Notes: a model not told the origin generated them from the sequence alone. Numbered from the stretch's first letter, positions 1-5,519 are shown. The stretch is 7,326 bases of DNA from Clostridia bacterium (GCA_007128555.1 SKXF01000210.1:1-7326), one strand, 5' to 3'. Translations and numbers: made by a program.

Positions 1-566
1 AAGGGGTCCGGCGCCCTCTCGTCGGGTATGGCACTCAGCAGCGTGTCCACGTTGGAGACGTCCTCGGTGGTGCGCGCCTCGTCAAGATACACCATCGTCG
101 TTCTGGCGATCTGGGCCGAATCCTTCCTCAGTTTCTCAGGGCTGATCCCCAGGTAGCGCGCCACCTCCCCATCGGTCGCCTGTCGGCCGAGATCCACCTT
201 CAAAACCTGGTGTGCATCCCTGATTTCCCTGCTCCTGCGCCGGACGGTCGCAGGCACCCAGTCCATGTTCCTGACGCCATCGAGGATGGCACCGCGGATC
301 CTCATCACAGCGTAGGTCTCGAACTTGATTTTCCGGCTCACGTCGAACTTGTCCAGCGCATCCATCAGGCCAAAGATGCCGTAGGTCTCCAGGTCCGAGG
401 CCCCGATCTCGGCCGGCATCCCCATGGCCATCTGCCCTGACACGTACTTGACCAGCTCGATGTATCCGAGAATCAGGTCCTCCCGTGCTCCCGGGTCGCC
501 CCTCTCCTTGTATGCCTTCCACATCGCTGCCTTGTCACCCAGATGCTCATACGTGCCCCTTGCCAT
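1..566 (-). CDS. fliA: Flagellar sigma factor, sigma-28 (FliA/WhiG/SigD) family, C-terminus outside the window
   Basis: This gene encodes an alternative sigma factor of the sigma-28 type, which directs RNA polymerase to late flagellar and chemotaxis promoters. 188 codons are visible without a stop. The family is usually about 240-260 residues, so most of region 4 (the -35 reader) lies beyond base 1. Residues 29-90 match region 2 (EIGASDLETYGIFGLMDALDKF and KFETYAVMRI in pieces). They lead into RGAILDGVRNMDWVP (91-105), the hallmark of FliA/SigD/WhiG proteins at the region 2/3 boundary. Residues 126-150 form the region 3 helix-turn-helix (GRQATDGEVARYLGIS). The ATG at 566 has an AGGAGGGAGA ribosome binding site at 574-583, seven bases away. 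It is the last visible gene of the flagellar operon, 32 bp after the PilZ gene, a placement typical of Bacillota. No frameshift or internal deletion is seen. Sporulation sigma factors are unlikely given the RGAI..DW motif. Confidence 0.93.
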   Translation of the reverse strand, partial: MARGTYEHLGDKAAMWKAYKERGDPGAREDLILGYIELVKYVSGQMAMGMPAEIGASDLETYGIFGLMDALDKFDVSRKIKFETYAVMRIRGAILDGVRNMDWVPATVRRRSREIRDAHQVLKVDLGRQATDGEVARYLGISPEKLRKDSAQIARTTMVYLDEARTTEDVSNVDTLLSAIPDERAPDP

Positions 567-598
567 GGAAAACTCTCCCTCCTCACAACAGTCCCAAC

Positions 599-1252
599 TC
601 ACAACAGTCCCAAACGCCTCATCCGCAGCTGTTCTCCAAAGATGAAAGATACGATCCGGTCCTGGTCGTTCAGCTGAATCCGGGTGAAACTCACAGCCCA
701 AAGGGCCCCACCGGCCCGGTCTTGTGACTCAATCCGCACGACAACCCCCTCCACGGACAGGGGCTCACCGGGAAAGGCCATCTCAAAAAGGTACGTTGGG
801 CCGATCCTGAGGGTGGCACTGCTCCCGCAGAGCATCCCTGCACAGCTGATGTTCACGGTGATCCCCCGCCCCTCACTCTCTGTGCCGTCAATGGCTCGCC
901 AACGAACATCCAGGCTGCACTCCCAACGCACGTTCTCTCGCCGCTGCACCCGGGCATAGCTTCCGGGAACGGTGACCTCCATGACCGGAATACGCCTTCT
1001 GCGAAACACCCGCAGCACCAGGCTCTCCCCCCGGTAGAGGGCATCATCCCGGGTCACGTAGACGGCGAGGTATGACGCCACGGGGAAATACATCAACACC
1101 CCGGACGACGACGGGATCGGCAACACCATCCGGTCGTCCCGCACATCCTCGACATAGGTGTGAACCCGGTGATTCTCTTCCTCGCCAGTGAAGACCCGCG
1201 CAAGGTGGATCCCGTCGTTGATACCCAATCCAATGGTCCGGCCAACCTCCAT
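599..1252 (-). CDS. YcgR-like flagellar brake protein with PilZ domain, c-di-GMP receptor
   Basis: This 217-residue protein has the two-domain layout of YcgR/YpfA flagellar brakes. A YcgR N-terminal domain spans roughly residues 1-95 and a PilZ domain roughly 100-210. The PilZ c-di-GMP motifs are both present: R105-ENV-R109 (RxxxR), followed by N134-I-S136-CA-G139 ([D/N]xSxxG). By family knowledge such proteins bind c-di-GMP and slow the motor by contacting stator or rotor parts. That role is inferred here, since the rotor genes are not in this window. The ATG at 1252 starts two bases after the stop of the preceding reading frame, so the two are probably translationally coupled. A GGGGAGGG site lies within the end of that frame, about 10 bases upstream. 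Length is normal and no damage is visible, in contrast to its upstream neighbours. Position between flhG and the flagellar sigma gene is common in Clostridia. Confidence 0.88.
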   Translation of the reverse strand: MEVGRTIGLGINDGIHLARVFTGEEENHRVHTYVEDVRDDRMVLPIPSSSGVLMYFPVASYLAVYVTRDDALYRGESLVLRVFRRRRIPVMEVTVPGSYARVQRRENVRWECSLDVRWRAIDGTESEGRGITVNISCAGMLCGSSATLRIGPTYLFEMAFPGEPLSVEGVVVRIESQDRAGGALWAVSFTRIQLNDQDRIVSFIFGEQLRMRRLGLL

Positions 1253-1691
1253 GATTACCCACCCTCCCCTGCTCCCACACCGGGCATGTGCTTTGCAAGA
1301 CGCCTCAGAAAGGCCCGTGCCGGGTTCCGAGATCTCGTGGGCTCGCCCGTCACGGCCTCGCCCAGGCGCCGGATCCCCTGCGACGCGCGACTGTCGGGAA
1401 AGCCCCGGATCAGGGGGACCTGTTGCTGCACCGCCCTGCCTACGGCCGGATCATCGGGAATCCAGGTCAACAGGCGAATCCTCCGGAAAAGAAAGGACCT
1501 TACCATGTGCTCCAACTGTCCGAAGGTCCTTTTTGCCTCCCGGTCGGCCGCCCGGTTCACCACCACGCCCACCTCGCCCTCGAATCCTCTCCGGCACAGC
1601 CCCTTGATGGTCCGGTAGCACTCCATGAGAGCTGGAGGCTCCGGGGTCGTCACCATCACGGCCATTTCCGATGCCATGAGAAGCCCCATCA

Positions 1692-1716
1692 CTGCTGGAG
1701 CCCTGCCGGGCCTGTT
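1692..1716 (-). other. Deletion or assembly junction between flhF and flhG
   Basis: FlhF similarity ends shortly after its TKIDE motif, at about residue 140-146 of the fused frame. FlhG similarity begins at about residue 148. The exact breakpoint within these bases cannot be fixed by eye. The join is in frame. Confidence 0.7.
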
Positions 1717-2118
1717 GATCTCGTCAATCTTGGTCAGGAACAGCCGGTTATAGGCGACTTTCCGGTAGCGGGCCAGGATCGGCCGGGCATCCTCCACGGC
1801 GGTCCCCTCGCTGAGAACCAGGTGGACCTCGTCCGTCCCAGCTGCCGCCAGGAAGGACCCCAGCCGCTGCATCGATCCGAGGTCCCGGGGATTGTGCCCC
1901 GCCGTGTCAATCAGTACCGCCTGGGAATCGCCCAGTCTCTTCATCGCCCCGGCAATCTCCTCGGGGGCAAACACCACCTCCAGGTCCATCCCCAGGATGC
2001 GAGCATTCTTCCTCAGCTGTTCCACCGCCCCAATCCGATAGGTATCCTGGGTGATCAGCCCCACCCGCAGCCCCTCTCCCAGGGCCATCCGTGCCGCCAG
2101 CTTCGCACAGGTCGTGGT

Positions 2119-2128
2119 CTTGCTACAG
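2119..2128 (-). other. Deletion or assembly junction between fliE and flhF
   Basis: The fliE frame reads ...SFGGVMLNAL and then stops at TAG (2125-2123). From about 2122 downward the bases encode the Lys and following residues of the FlhF P-loop in another frame. The missing P-loop glycine (Ser in the fused frame) is explained if GCAAGACC is the remainder of a Gly-Lys-Thr coding stretch cut at this point. Confidence 0.75.
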
Positions 2129-2263
2129 CGCATTCAACATCACCCCACCGAAGGAGCTGCCCTTCTCCGCTGCCGGAGTCCGCTCCGGAAAGGCAGGCAC
2201 CCGGGGAGGCACAGGAAGCGGTATTCGACTCGGTATGAAGCCCATGGATGACATGCAGCTCAC
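2123..2263 (-). pseudogene. fliE: FliE N-terminal fragment (flagellar hook-basal body protein), truncated
   Basis: FliE links the MS ring to the proximal rod, and fliE normally follows flgC. This 46-codon frame starts 17 bases after the flgC stop, in the expected position. It has a GTG start at 2263 and an AAAGGGG site six bases before it; in-frame ATGs at 2254 and 2245 are alternatives with worse spacing. The first half is a variable, proline-rich leader. The end, KGSSFGGVMLNAL, matches the conserved FliE segment of the type SF..VL..AL that in full proteins continues into VN..Q and a second half of roughly 50-60 residues. That second half is absent: a TAG created at the junction follows immediately, and flhF sequence begins. 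FliE is usually about 95-110 residues, so this remnant cannot form the normal helical rod adaptor. The identification rests on a short conserved stretch plus gene order. Confidence 0.72.
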
Positions 2264-2280
2264 GGTGTGCCCCTTTCCCT

Positions 2281-2745
2281 CTACCTTCCCATCCGCAGGG
2301 TGGAAGAAAGCATGTTCTCGTTGGTGTTGAAGGCAGTCACATTGGCCTGGTAGGCTCGACTGGCCATCATCAGATCCGTCATCTCCCGGACCAGGTCGAC
2401 GTTGGGATAGGACACGTAACCCTCCGCGTCGGCATCCGGATGCCCCGGCTCGTGACGCAGATCCGGGGGAGCACTGTCGCGAACGATGCCCGCCACGCGG
2501 ACCCCAGAAGGGGATGGACCTGCGAATCCCCCCGGTGGCGCTGGGATGGGAAGTCGGTTGATCTGGGCCCGGAACACCGACCCGAAGGTATCGGTGCCCG
2601 ATGTCAGTACCACGCTCCGGCGTTGATAGGGGCCGCCCTCGGCCGTCTGGGTCGTCTCCACGTTGGCGGTGTTGTTAGCCACTACATCCATTCGCAATCT
2701 TCCTGCTGTAAGGGCGGAACCCGAAATGTTCAACATTTGAAACAT
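2281..2745 (-). CDS. flgC: Flagellar proximal rod protein FlgC
   Basis: FlgC is a structural subunit of the proximal rod, exported through the flagellar type III system and assembled between the MS ring and the distal rod. The 154-residue product is full length and shows the whole family pattern. LNISGSALTAGRLRMDVVANN (5-25) is the flagellar basal-body rod signature. TTQTAEGGPYQRR (31-43), GVRVAGIV (81-88), the strongly conserved PGHPDADAEGYVSYPNV (100-116) and SRAYQANVTAFN (129-140) follow in order. The ANNTAN segment replaces the more usual NN.AN with a threonine. The ATG at 2745 has GGAGG at 2756-2760, ten bases upstream. It lies 19 bp after flgB and 17 bp before the fliE remnant in one operon. 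No frameshift is seen. Without the rest of the rod and export genes it would have no structure to join, unless those genes are elsewhere in the genome. Confidence 0.95.
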   Translation of the reverse strand: MFQMLNISGSALTAGRLRMDVVANNTANVETTQTAEGGPYQRRSVVLTSGTDTFGSVFRAQINRLPIPAPPGGFAGPSPSGVRVAGIVRDSAPPDLRHEPGHPDADAEGYVSYPNVDLVREMTDLMMASRAYQANVTAFNTNENMLSSTLRMGR

Positions 2746-2764
2746 CCGGTCATCTCCTCCTTCC

Positions 2765-3127
2765 CTATGAGTCCCGGATTACGGAACTCAGTAAGGCCAT
2801 CTTCCGTTCGAGCTGGCTGAGAACCGCCTGGTATCGCAAAGAGGTCTCCGTCAACAGGACCATCTCGCTGTCAATATCCACGCTGTTTCCGTCGGTTCGG
2901 AATGAGGTACGGGTCATGTTGCCCAGGTAGGTCGAGGTGGGCCGGGCACCGGACTCCGAGAGGGCATCACTCATGTACCGGTCGAAGTCAAACCGCTCGA
3001 CCTGGTAGCCCGGAGTGTCAACATTGGCGATGTTATTCGCGATTGCACGCTGGCTGGCCCACAGGCCCTGCAGGGCCCTCGTGGCCACATCCACGGTACG
3101 ATCGACGTTGCCCATCCTGCCATCCAT
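2765..3127 (-). CDS. flgB: Flagellar basal-body rod protein FlgB
   Basis: FlgB is a proximal rod subunit and the usual first gene of this operon. Starting at the ATG at 3127 the protein has 120 residues. It carries the N-terminal rod motif SQRAIANNIANVDTPGY (25-41) and the C-terminal TDGNSVDIDSEM, with LTETSLRYQAVLSQL after it, all typical of FlgB. The frame is open upstream to an ATG at 3232. That longer start lies inside the riboswitch aptamer and would add 35 residues unlike any FlgB, so it is rejected. The ATG at 3127 has GGGGAGG at 3139-3145, eleven bases away. The ATG at 3115 (four codons on) has no usable site. Part of this ribosome binding site lies in the 3' arm of the leader terminator, so terminator formation would hide it as well as stop transcription. 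Expression is predicted to fall when c-di-GMP is high. Confidence 0.94.
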   Translation of the reverse strand: MDGRMGNVDRTVDVATRALQGLWASQRAIANNIANVDTPGYQVERFDFDRYMSDALSESGARPTSTYLGNMTRTSFRTDGNSVDIDSEMVLLTETSLRYQAVLSQLERKMALLSSVIRDS

Positions 3128-3128
3128 G

Positions 3129-3164
3129 AAAAAATCCGCCTCCCCGTGCAGCTGAAGGCGGATT
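3129..3164 (-). terminator. Intrinsic terminator in the flgB leader, riboswitch expression platform
   Basis: On the transcript, AATCCGCCT (3164-3156) pairs perfectly with AGGCGGATT (3141-3133) around a 14-base loop. A run of six U (3134-3129) follows. The U-tract ends two bases before the flgB ATG, so this is a premature terminator and not the end of an upstream gene. The 5' arm and loop can instead pair with the aptamer (3271-3281 with 3150-3160). Confidence 0.85.
3150..3160 (-). promoter_or_regulatory. Antiterminator strand pairing with the c-di-GMP aptamer
   Basis: The transcript segment CGCCTTCAGCT here can pair over 11 bp, with a single G-U, with AGCTGGAGGCG at 3281-3271 in the aptamer. 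The pairing takes away both the 5' arm of the terminator and the 3' arm of the GAAA-capped aptamer stem. The two folds therefore exclude each other. This predicts readthrough without ligand and termination with c-di-GMP. Confidence 0.7.
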
Positions 3165-3214
3165 AGTAGAGGATCGATGGGTATCCATGAAAGAGAAACC
3201 GATAAAAAAACGCT

Positions 3215-3300
3215 CTTCGGCAACCCGGCCATCTTAGCCAGAACCTCCTGGCCTTAGATCCTCGGCTTTGCGCCTCCAGCTTTCGCTGAATTTGCCCTTT
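3215..3300 (-). ncRNA. Cyclic-di-GMP class I (GEMM-I) riboswitch aptamer
   Basis: Read on the minus strand, the element follows the GEMM-I consensus in order. GGGCAAA (3297-3291) is the 5' strand. A CAGC-GAAA-GCTG hairpin (3288-3277) has the GNRA loop that docks into a receptor. The core GCGCAAAGCC (3272-3263) follows, then ATCTAAGGC and a second hairpin, GCCAG/CTGGC, capped by GAGGTT. The closing block is AAGATGGCCGGGTTGCCGA, whose TTGCC pairs back with GGCAA. Class I aptamers bind c-di-GMP at this three-way junction. The same class precedes the flgB operon in C. difficile, where ligand causes early termination. Here a terminator lies downstream, at the flgB start. A run of seven U at 3210-3204 just after the aptamer has no clear stem of its own and may be a pause site. 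The ligand specificity (c-di-GMP versus cGAMP variants) is not settled by eye. Confidence 0.9.
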
Positions 3301-3316
3301 CGGAACGAATTCCGAA
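3299..3316 (-). other. Short hairpin with UUCG loop just before the aptamer
   Basis: TTCGGAA and TTCCGAA form a perfect 7-bp stem around a TTCG loop. It abuts the 5' end of the aptamer and may insulate or stabilise the leader. There is no U-tract, so it is not a terminator. Confidence 0.5.
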
Positions 3317-3400
3317 TGCTACATTTCAGTTGTTTGTTTGCGGACCGGCCAAGGCACGCATTACGGAACAAGAGCAGGCATTATCTCTTGCTCTATATGC

Positions 3401-3456
3401 TTATTCGACATCCCCTCCGGATCTCCTTCTTTGATCTGAAAGTTTTTTTATAAATT
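3401..3456 (-). promoter_or_regulatory. Candidate flgB-operon promoter, sigma-H-like, with a Spo0A-type box
   Basis: GAAGGAGAT (3429-3421), an 11-base spacer, and GTCGAATAA (3409-3401) match the Bacillus sigma-H pattern RnAGGAwWW-N11/12-RnnGAATww at all but one position. TGTCGAA at 3410-3404 is also a perfect Spo0A box. An AT-rich stretch with seven A (3433-3456) lies directly upstream, as an UP element would. A start near 3395 would give a leader of about 270 bases holding the riboswitch. A weaker sigma-A reading (TCGAAT, 17 bases, GATAAT at 3385-3380) is also possible. Assigned by pattern only. Confidence 0.45.
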
Positions 3457-3463
3457 ACCGAAT

Positions 3464-3494
3464 CTGCCCGATATCCCCTTGGGATACCGGGCAG
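3464..3494 (-). terminator. Hairpin after the permease operon, possible terminator
   Basis: Arms 3481-3494 and 3464-3477 form a 14-bp stem with a three-base loop, about 65 bases after the last permease gene. In the minus-strand transcript the only imperfect pair is a G-U, while the plus-strand transcript would carry an A-C mismatch, so the fold suits leftward transcription. No proper U-tract follows (ATTCGGTAATTT), so it may terminate weakly or protect the 3' end. Confidence 0.55.
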
Positions 3495-3558
3495 AGAGCG
3501 TCGAATGCAAGCGAATTCCCACGTTGAATCAGGCCACCAGGGCCCTCTCACATCTCCC

Positions 3559-4452
3559 CTACATCTTCAGCCGGGGATCCAGGACATCCCTGAGGGCATC
3601 CCCGACAAAGTTGATCGACAGGACCGTCAGCAGGATGGCCACCCCGGGGATCATGATCAGGTGAGGCGCCTGGCGAAGGAACTGTCGGCCGGTACTCACC
3701 ATCAACCCCCACTCCGCAGTCGGTGGCTGGACTCCGAGGCCCAGGAAGCTCAGGGAAGCCGCCGTCAGGATGGCGGTGGCCGTGGAGAGGCTCAGGTAGA
3801 CCAGGATCGGCGGCAGGGAGTTGAGAGCCAGGTGGCGGAAGACGATGCGCGGCATGTTGGCTCCCAGGGCGCGAGCGGCCTCCACGAATTCCTTCTCCTT
3901 CAGGGTGAGGACACTCCCCCTGCTGATTCGGGCAAAGGTCGGAATGCGCCACACGGCCAGGGCGATAATCACGTTGACGGTTCCTGTTCCGATCACGCTG
4001 ACAATCAGGATGGCCAGCAGGATACCCGGAAAGGACATCATCACGTCGATCAGGCGCATGACCAGGTCATCGAACCGGCCGCCGTAGTAGCCCGACATCA
4101 TGCCGATGATCACACCCACGACCAGGCCGCCGAAGGCCGCAGCGAATCCCACCATCAACGATACCCGTGAACCGTACACGATGCGCGAGAAGATGTCCCT
4201 GCCGAGTTCATCGGTGCCGAACCAGTGGTCCGACGAGGACGTCTCGAATCGTCGTCGAAGGTTCTGGGACTGGGGACTGTATGGGGCAATCCACGGGGCA
4301 AATACGGCAATGATAACGATCAAGAGCAAGATGATAACGCCGACGGTCGCCATGCGGTTCCTCATGAAGCGACGGACCAGTTTCATTCCCATGCCGGCGG
4401 CATCCAGTGCGTTTTCGTCAGAAGCAGTCATATCAGACGTTTCAACAGCCAA
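3559..4452 (-). CDS. ABC transporter permease, DppC/OppC family (peptide or nickel type)
   Basis: This is the second membrane subunit of a peptide/nickel-type importer and forms the translocation path with the DppB-like partner. The protein, about 297 residues, has a short soluble N-terminus and a first membrane segment near residues 38-58. The DppC/OppC signature HWFGTDELGRDIFSRIVYGSR follows at about 76-96. The binding-protein-dependent transport domain holds the EAA loop EFVEAARALGANMPRIVFRH (188-207), which couples to the ATPase, and LSFLGLGVQPP comes after it. The C-terminus DVLDPRLKM is typical. The frame opens at a TTG at 4458, only three bases from GGAGG. The TTG at 4452 sits nine bases from the same site and is preferred. 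The ATG at 4431 has no site. It lies 20 bp after the DppB-like gene. The substrate cannot be told from the permease. Confidence 0.9.
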   Translation of the reverse strand: MAVETSDMTASDENALDAAGMGMKLVRRFMRNRMATVGVIILLLIVIIAVFAPWIAPYSPQSQNLRRRFETSSSDHWFGTDELGRDIFSRIVYGSRVSLMVGFAAAFGGLVVGVIIGMMSGYYGGRFDDLVMRLIDVMMSFPGILLAILIVSVIGTGTVNVIIALAVWRIPTFARISRGSVLTLKEKEFVEAARALGANMPRIVFRHLALNSLPPILVYLSLSTATAILTAASLSFLGLGVQPPTAEWGLMVSTGRQFLRQAPHLIMIPGVAILLTVLSINFVGDALRDVLDPRLKM

Positions 4453-4472
4453 CTGCAAACACCTCCAGCGCT

Positions 4473-5426
4473 TCAGTCATAGGCAATCCGCGGATCGATG
4501 AAAGCGTAGGTGAGGTCCGTCAACAGGTTCGCGAAGATGAACCCGATGGCAATCACCAGGACGGATCCCTGGACAACCGGGAAGTCCCGCGAGGTGATGC
4601 CACCGATCATGTAACGGCCCACCCCGGGCCAGGCAAACACGGCCTCCACCACCACGGAACCGGCCAGGACCGCGCCGAACATGATACCCAGGAGGGTGAC
4701 CACCGGGATCATGGCGTTCTTCAGGGCGTGTTTGAAGATGACGATCCGTTCGGACAATCCCTTTGATCGGGCCGTGCGGATGTAGTCCTCGGAGATGACT
4801 TCAAGCATGCTGGACCGGGTGAAGCGAGCCAGGACGGCCAGCGAGCCCAGGGCCAGGGTCACGCCGGGCATGATGGCGTGGCGGAAGCCCTCCCAGGTAT
4901 ACAGGGGGCCTCCGAAACCGGAAAGGGGAAGAATCCTGAGATTGAGGCCAAAATACAACATGAGCATGTATCCAAAAAAGAAACTGGGCATCGAGACCCC
5001 GAAGAGAGCGCCAAACATGGCCACATTATCACCAAGGGAGTTTCTGTGCATCGCCGACACGATGCCGATCGGAATGCCCAGTAGGATCGACACCGTCAGG
5101 GCAAACACCCCCAGTTGGAGGGTGTTGGGCACTCTCCATGTGAGTTCCTCGGCCACGGGAGTCCGCCGGCGCAGGGAACTGCCAAAATCGAGCCGGGCAA
5201 GCCTGCCCATGTAGGTGAACAGCTGGACGTGCAGGGGCTTGTCAAAACCGAACTGGGCCCGGATCATGTCCGCGTACTCCTCCTTGGCCTCTCCCTCCAT
5301 GTCCGTCGGAATCATGAAGTCAATCGGGTCACCCGGAACAATGCGGACAGCCATAAACACCACAATAATGACGAGGAGTATGGTGGGGACGGCCAATAGG
5401 ATGCGACGGAGGGCATATTCTTTCAT
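4473..5426 (-). CDS. ABC transporter permease, DppB/OppB family (peptide or nickel type)
   Basis: This is the first membrane subunit of the importer. The 317-residue protein starts with the classic DppB/OppB head: KEYALRRILLAVPTILLVI (2-20) begins a membrane helix and leads into VRIVPGDPID (27-36). RLARLDFGSSLRRRTPV (75-91) follows. The transport domain spans roughly 95-310 with several hydrophobic helices and the EAA loop EDYIRTARSKGLSERIVIFKH (213-233). FAWPGVGRYMIGGITSRDFPVVQG (264-287, in pieces) and the C-terminal DPRIAYD are family hallmarks. The ATG at 5426 has GGAG five bases upstream. The gene is 135 bp from the binding-protein gene, a gap that contains two hairpins, so its level may be set below that of the binding protein. 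Length and motifs are normal. Dipeptide, oligopeptide, glutathione and nickel systems all share this architecture. Confidence 0.92.
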   Translation of the reverse strand: MKEYALRRILLAVPTILLVIIVVFMAVRIVPGDPIDFMIPTDMEGEAKEEYADMIRAQFGFDKPLHVQLFTYMGRLARLDFGSSLRRRTPVAEELTWRVPNTLQLGVFALTVSILLGIPIGIVSAMHRNSLGDNVAMFGALFGVSMPSFFFGYMLMLYFGLNLRILPLSGFGGPLYTWEGFRHAIMPGVTLALGSLAVLARFTRSSMLEVISEDYIRTARSKGLSERIVIFKHALKNAMIPVVTLLGIMFGAVLAGSVVVEAVFAWPGVGRYMIGGITSRDFPVVQGSVLVIAIGFIFANLLTDLTYAFIDPRIAYD

Positions 5427-5491
5427 GGCTGCTCCATCACCTGCCTTCCAGTTGAAGCACGTTCATTCTCACGAGATCTTCCCTGTTCGAT

Positions 5492-5519
5492 GGGACCTGG
5501 AGCAACTGCCCCAGGTCCC
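5492..5519 (-). other. Strong intercistronic hairpin between binding protein and permease genes
   Basis: GGGACCTGG and CCAGGTCCC pair perfectly. The pairing extends inward by three more pairs, including one G-U, to an AGTT loop. No U-tract follows. Such hairpins commonly protect the 3' end of an upstream message from exonucleases, as between malE and malF. That role is an inference here. Confidence 0.6.

Larger units (their letters stand above)
1255..2133 (-). pseudogene. flhF-flhG: Fusion of an FlhF fragment to an FlhG fragment, both lacking their N-termini
   Basis: The 292-residue frame joins pieces of two neighbouring genes. Residues 4-145 are the GTPase core of FlhF, the SRP-like GTPase that places flagella. 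KTTTCAKLAAR (5-15) is the part after the P-loop glycines, DTYRIGAVEQL (30-40) is the family signature, DTAG (76-79) is G3 and TKID (134-137) is G4. The B and N domains, the glycine part of the P-loop and everything after G4 (including the GQ.VP segment) are absent. From about residue 148 to 265 the sequence is the C-terminal half of FlhG/YlxH, the MinD-like regulator of flagellar number: LLMASEMAVMVTTPEP, then VVVNRAADREA, IPDDPAVGRAV and PDSRASQGI. Its Walker A lysine loop and DTGAG motif are missing. The first ATG (2133) is a chance codon inside the fliE remnant, read out of frame there, with only a poor GGTGGGG site upstream. A working GTPase or ATPase is not expected. The frame stays open across the join, so a protein could be made. 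Confidence 0.85.

Noticed and set aside
136..522. 128-codon minus-strand frame overlapping the sigma gene
   Set aside because: It is a shifted frame inside the sigma-28 gene, which has clear family motifs in its own frame.
1288..2238. 316-codon open frame on the plus strand
   Set aside because: It is antisense to the flhF-flhG fusion and fliE remnant. His, Pro and Gly rich, no domain recognised.
3204..3210. Run of seven U after the aptamer as the riboswitch terminator
   Set aside because: No stem of useful length directly precedes it. The hairpin at 3133-3164 with its own U-tract is far better.
3128..3232. Longer FlgB starting at the ATG at 3232
   Set aside because: The extra 35 codons are riboswitch aptamer and leader terminator sequence, and the added residues do not resemble any FlgB. 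The ATG at 3127 has a ribosome binding site.
3361..3411. A 16-residue leader frame (ATG at 3411, TAA at 3363-3361) behind GGAGGGG
   Set aside because: Its start codon lies in the proposed -10 region, the nearest ribosome binding site is too close or too far, and no regulatory residue pattern is seen. Chance is likelier.
3268..3453. 61-codon plus-strand frame in the intergenic region
   Set aside because: It runs antisense through the riboswitch and promoter and lacks a convincing ribosome binding site.
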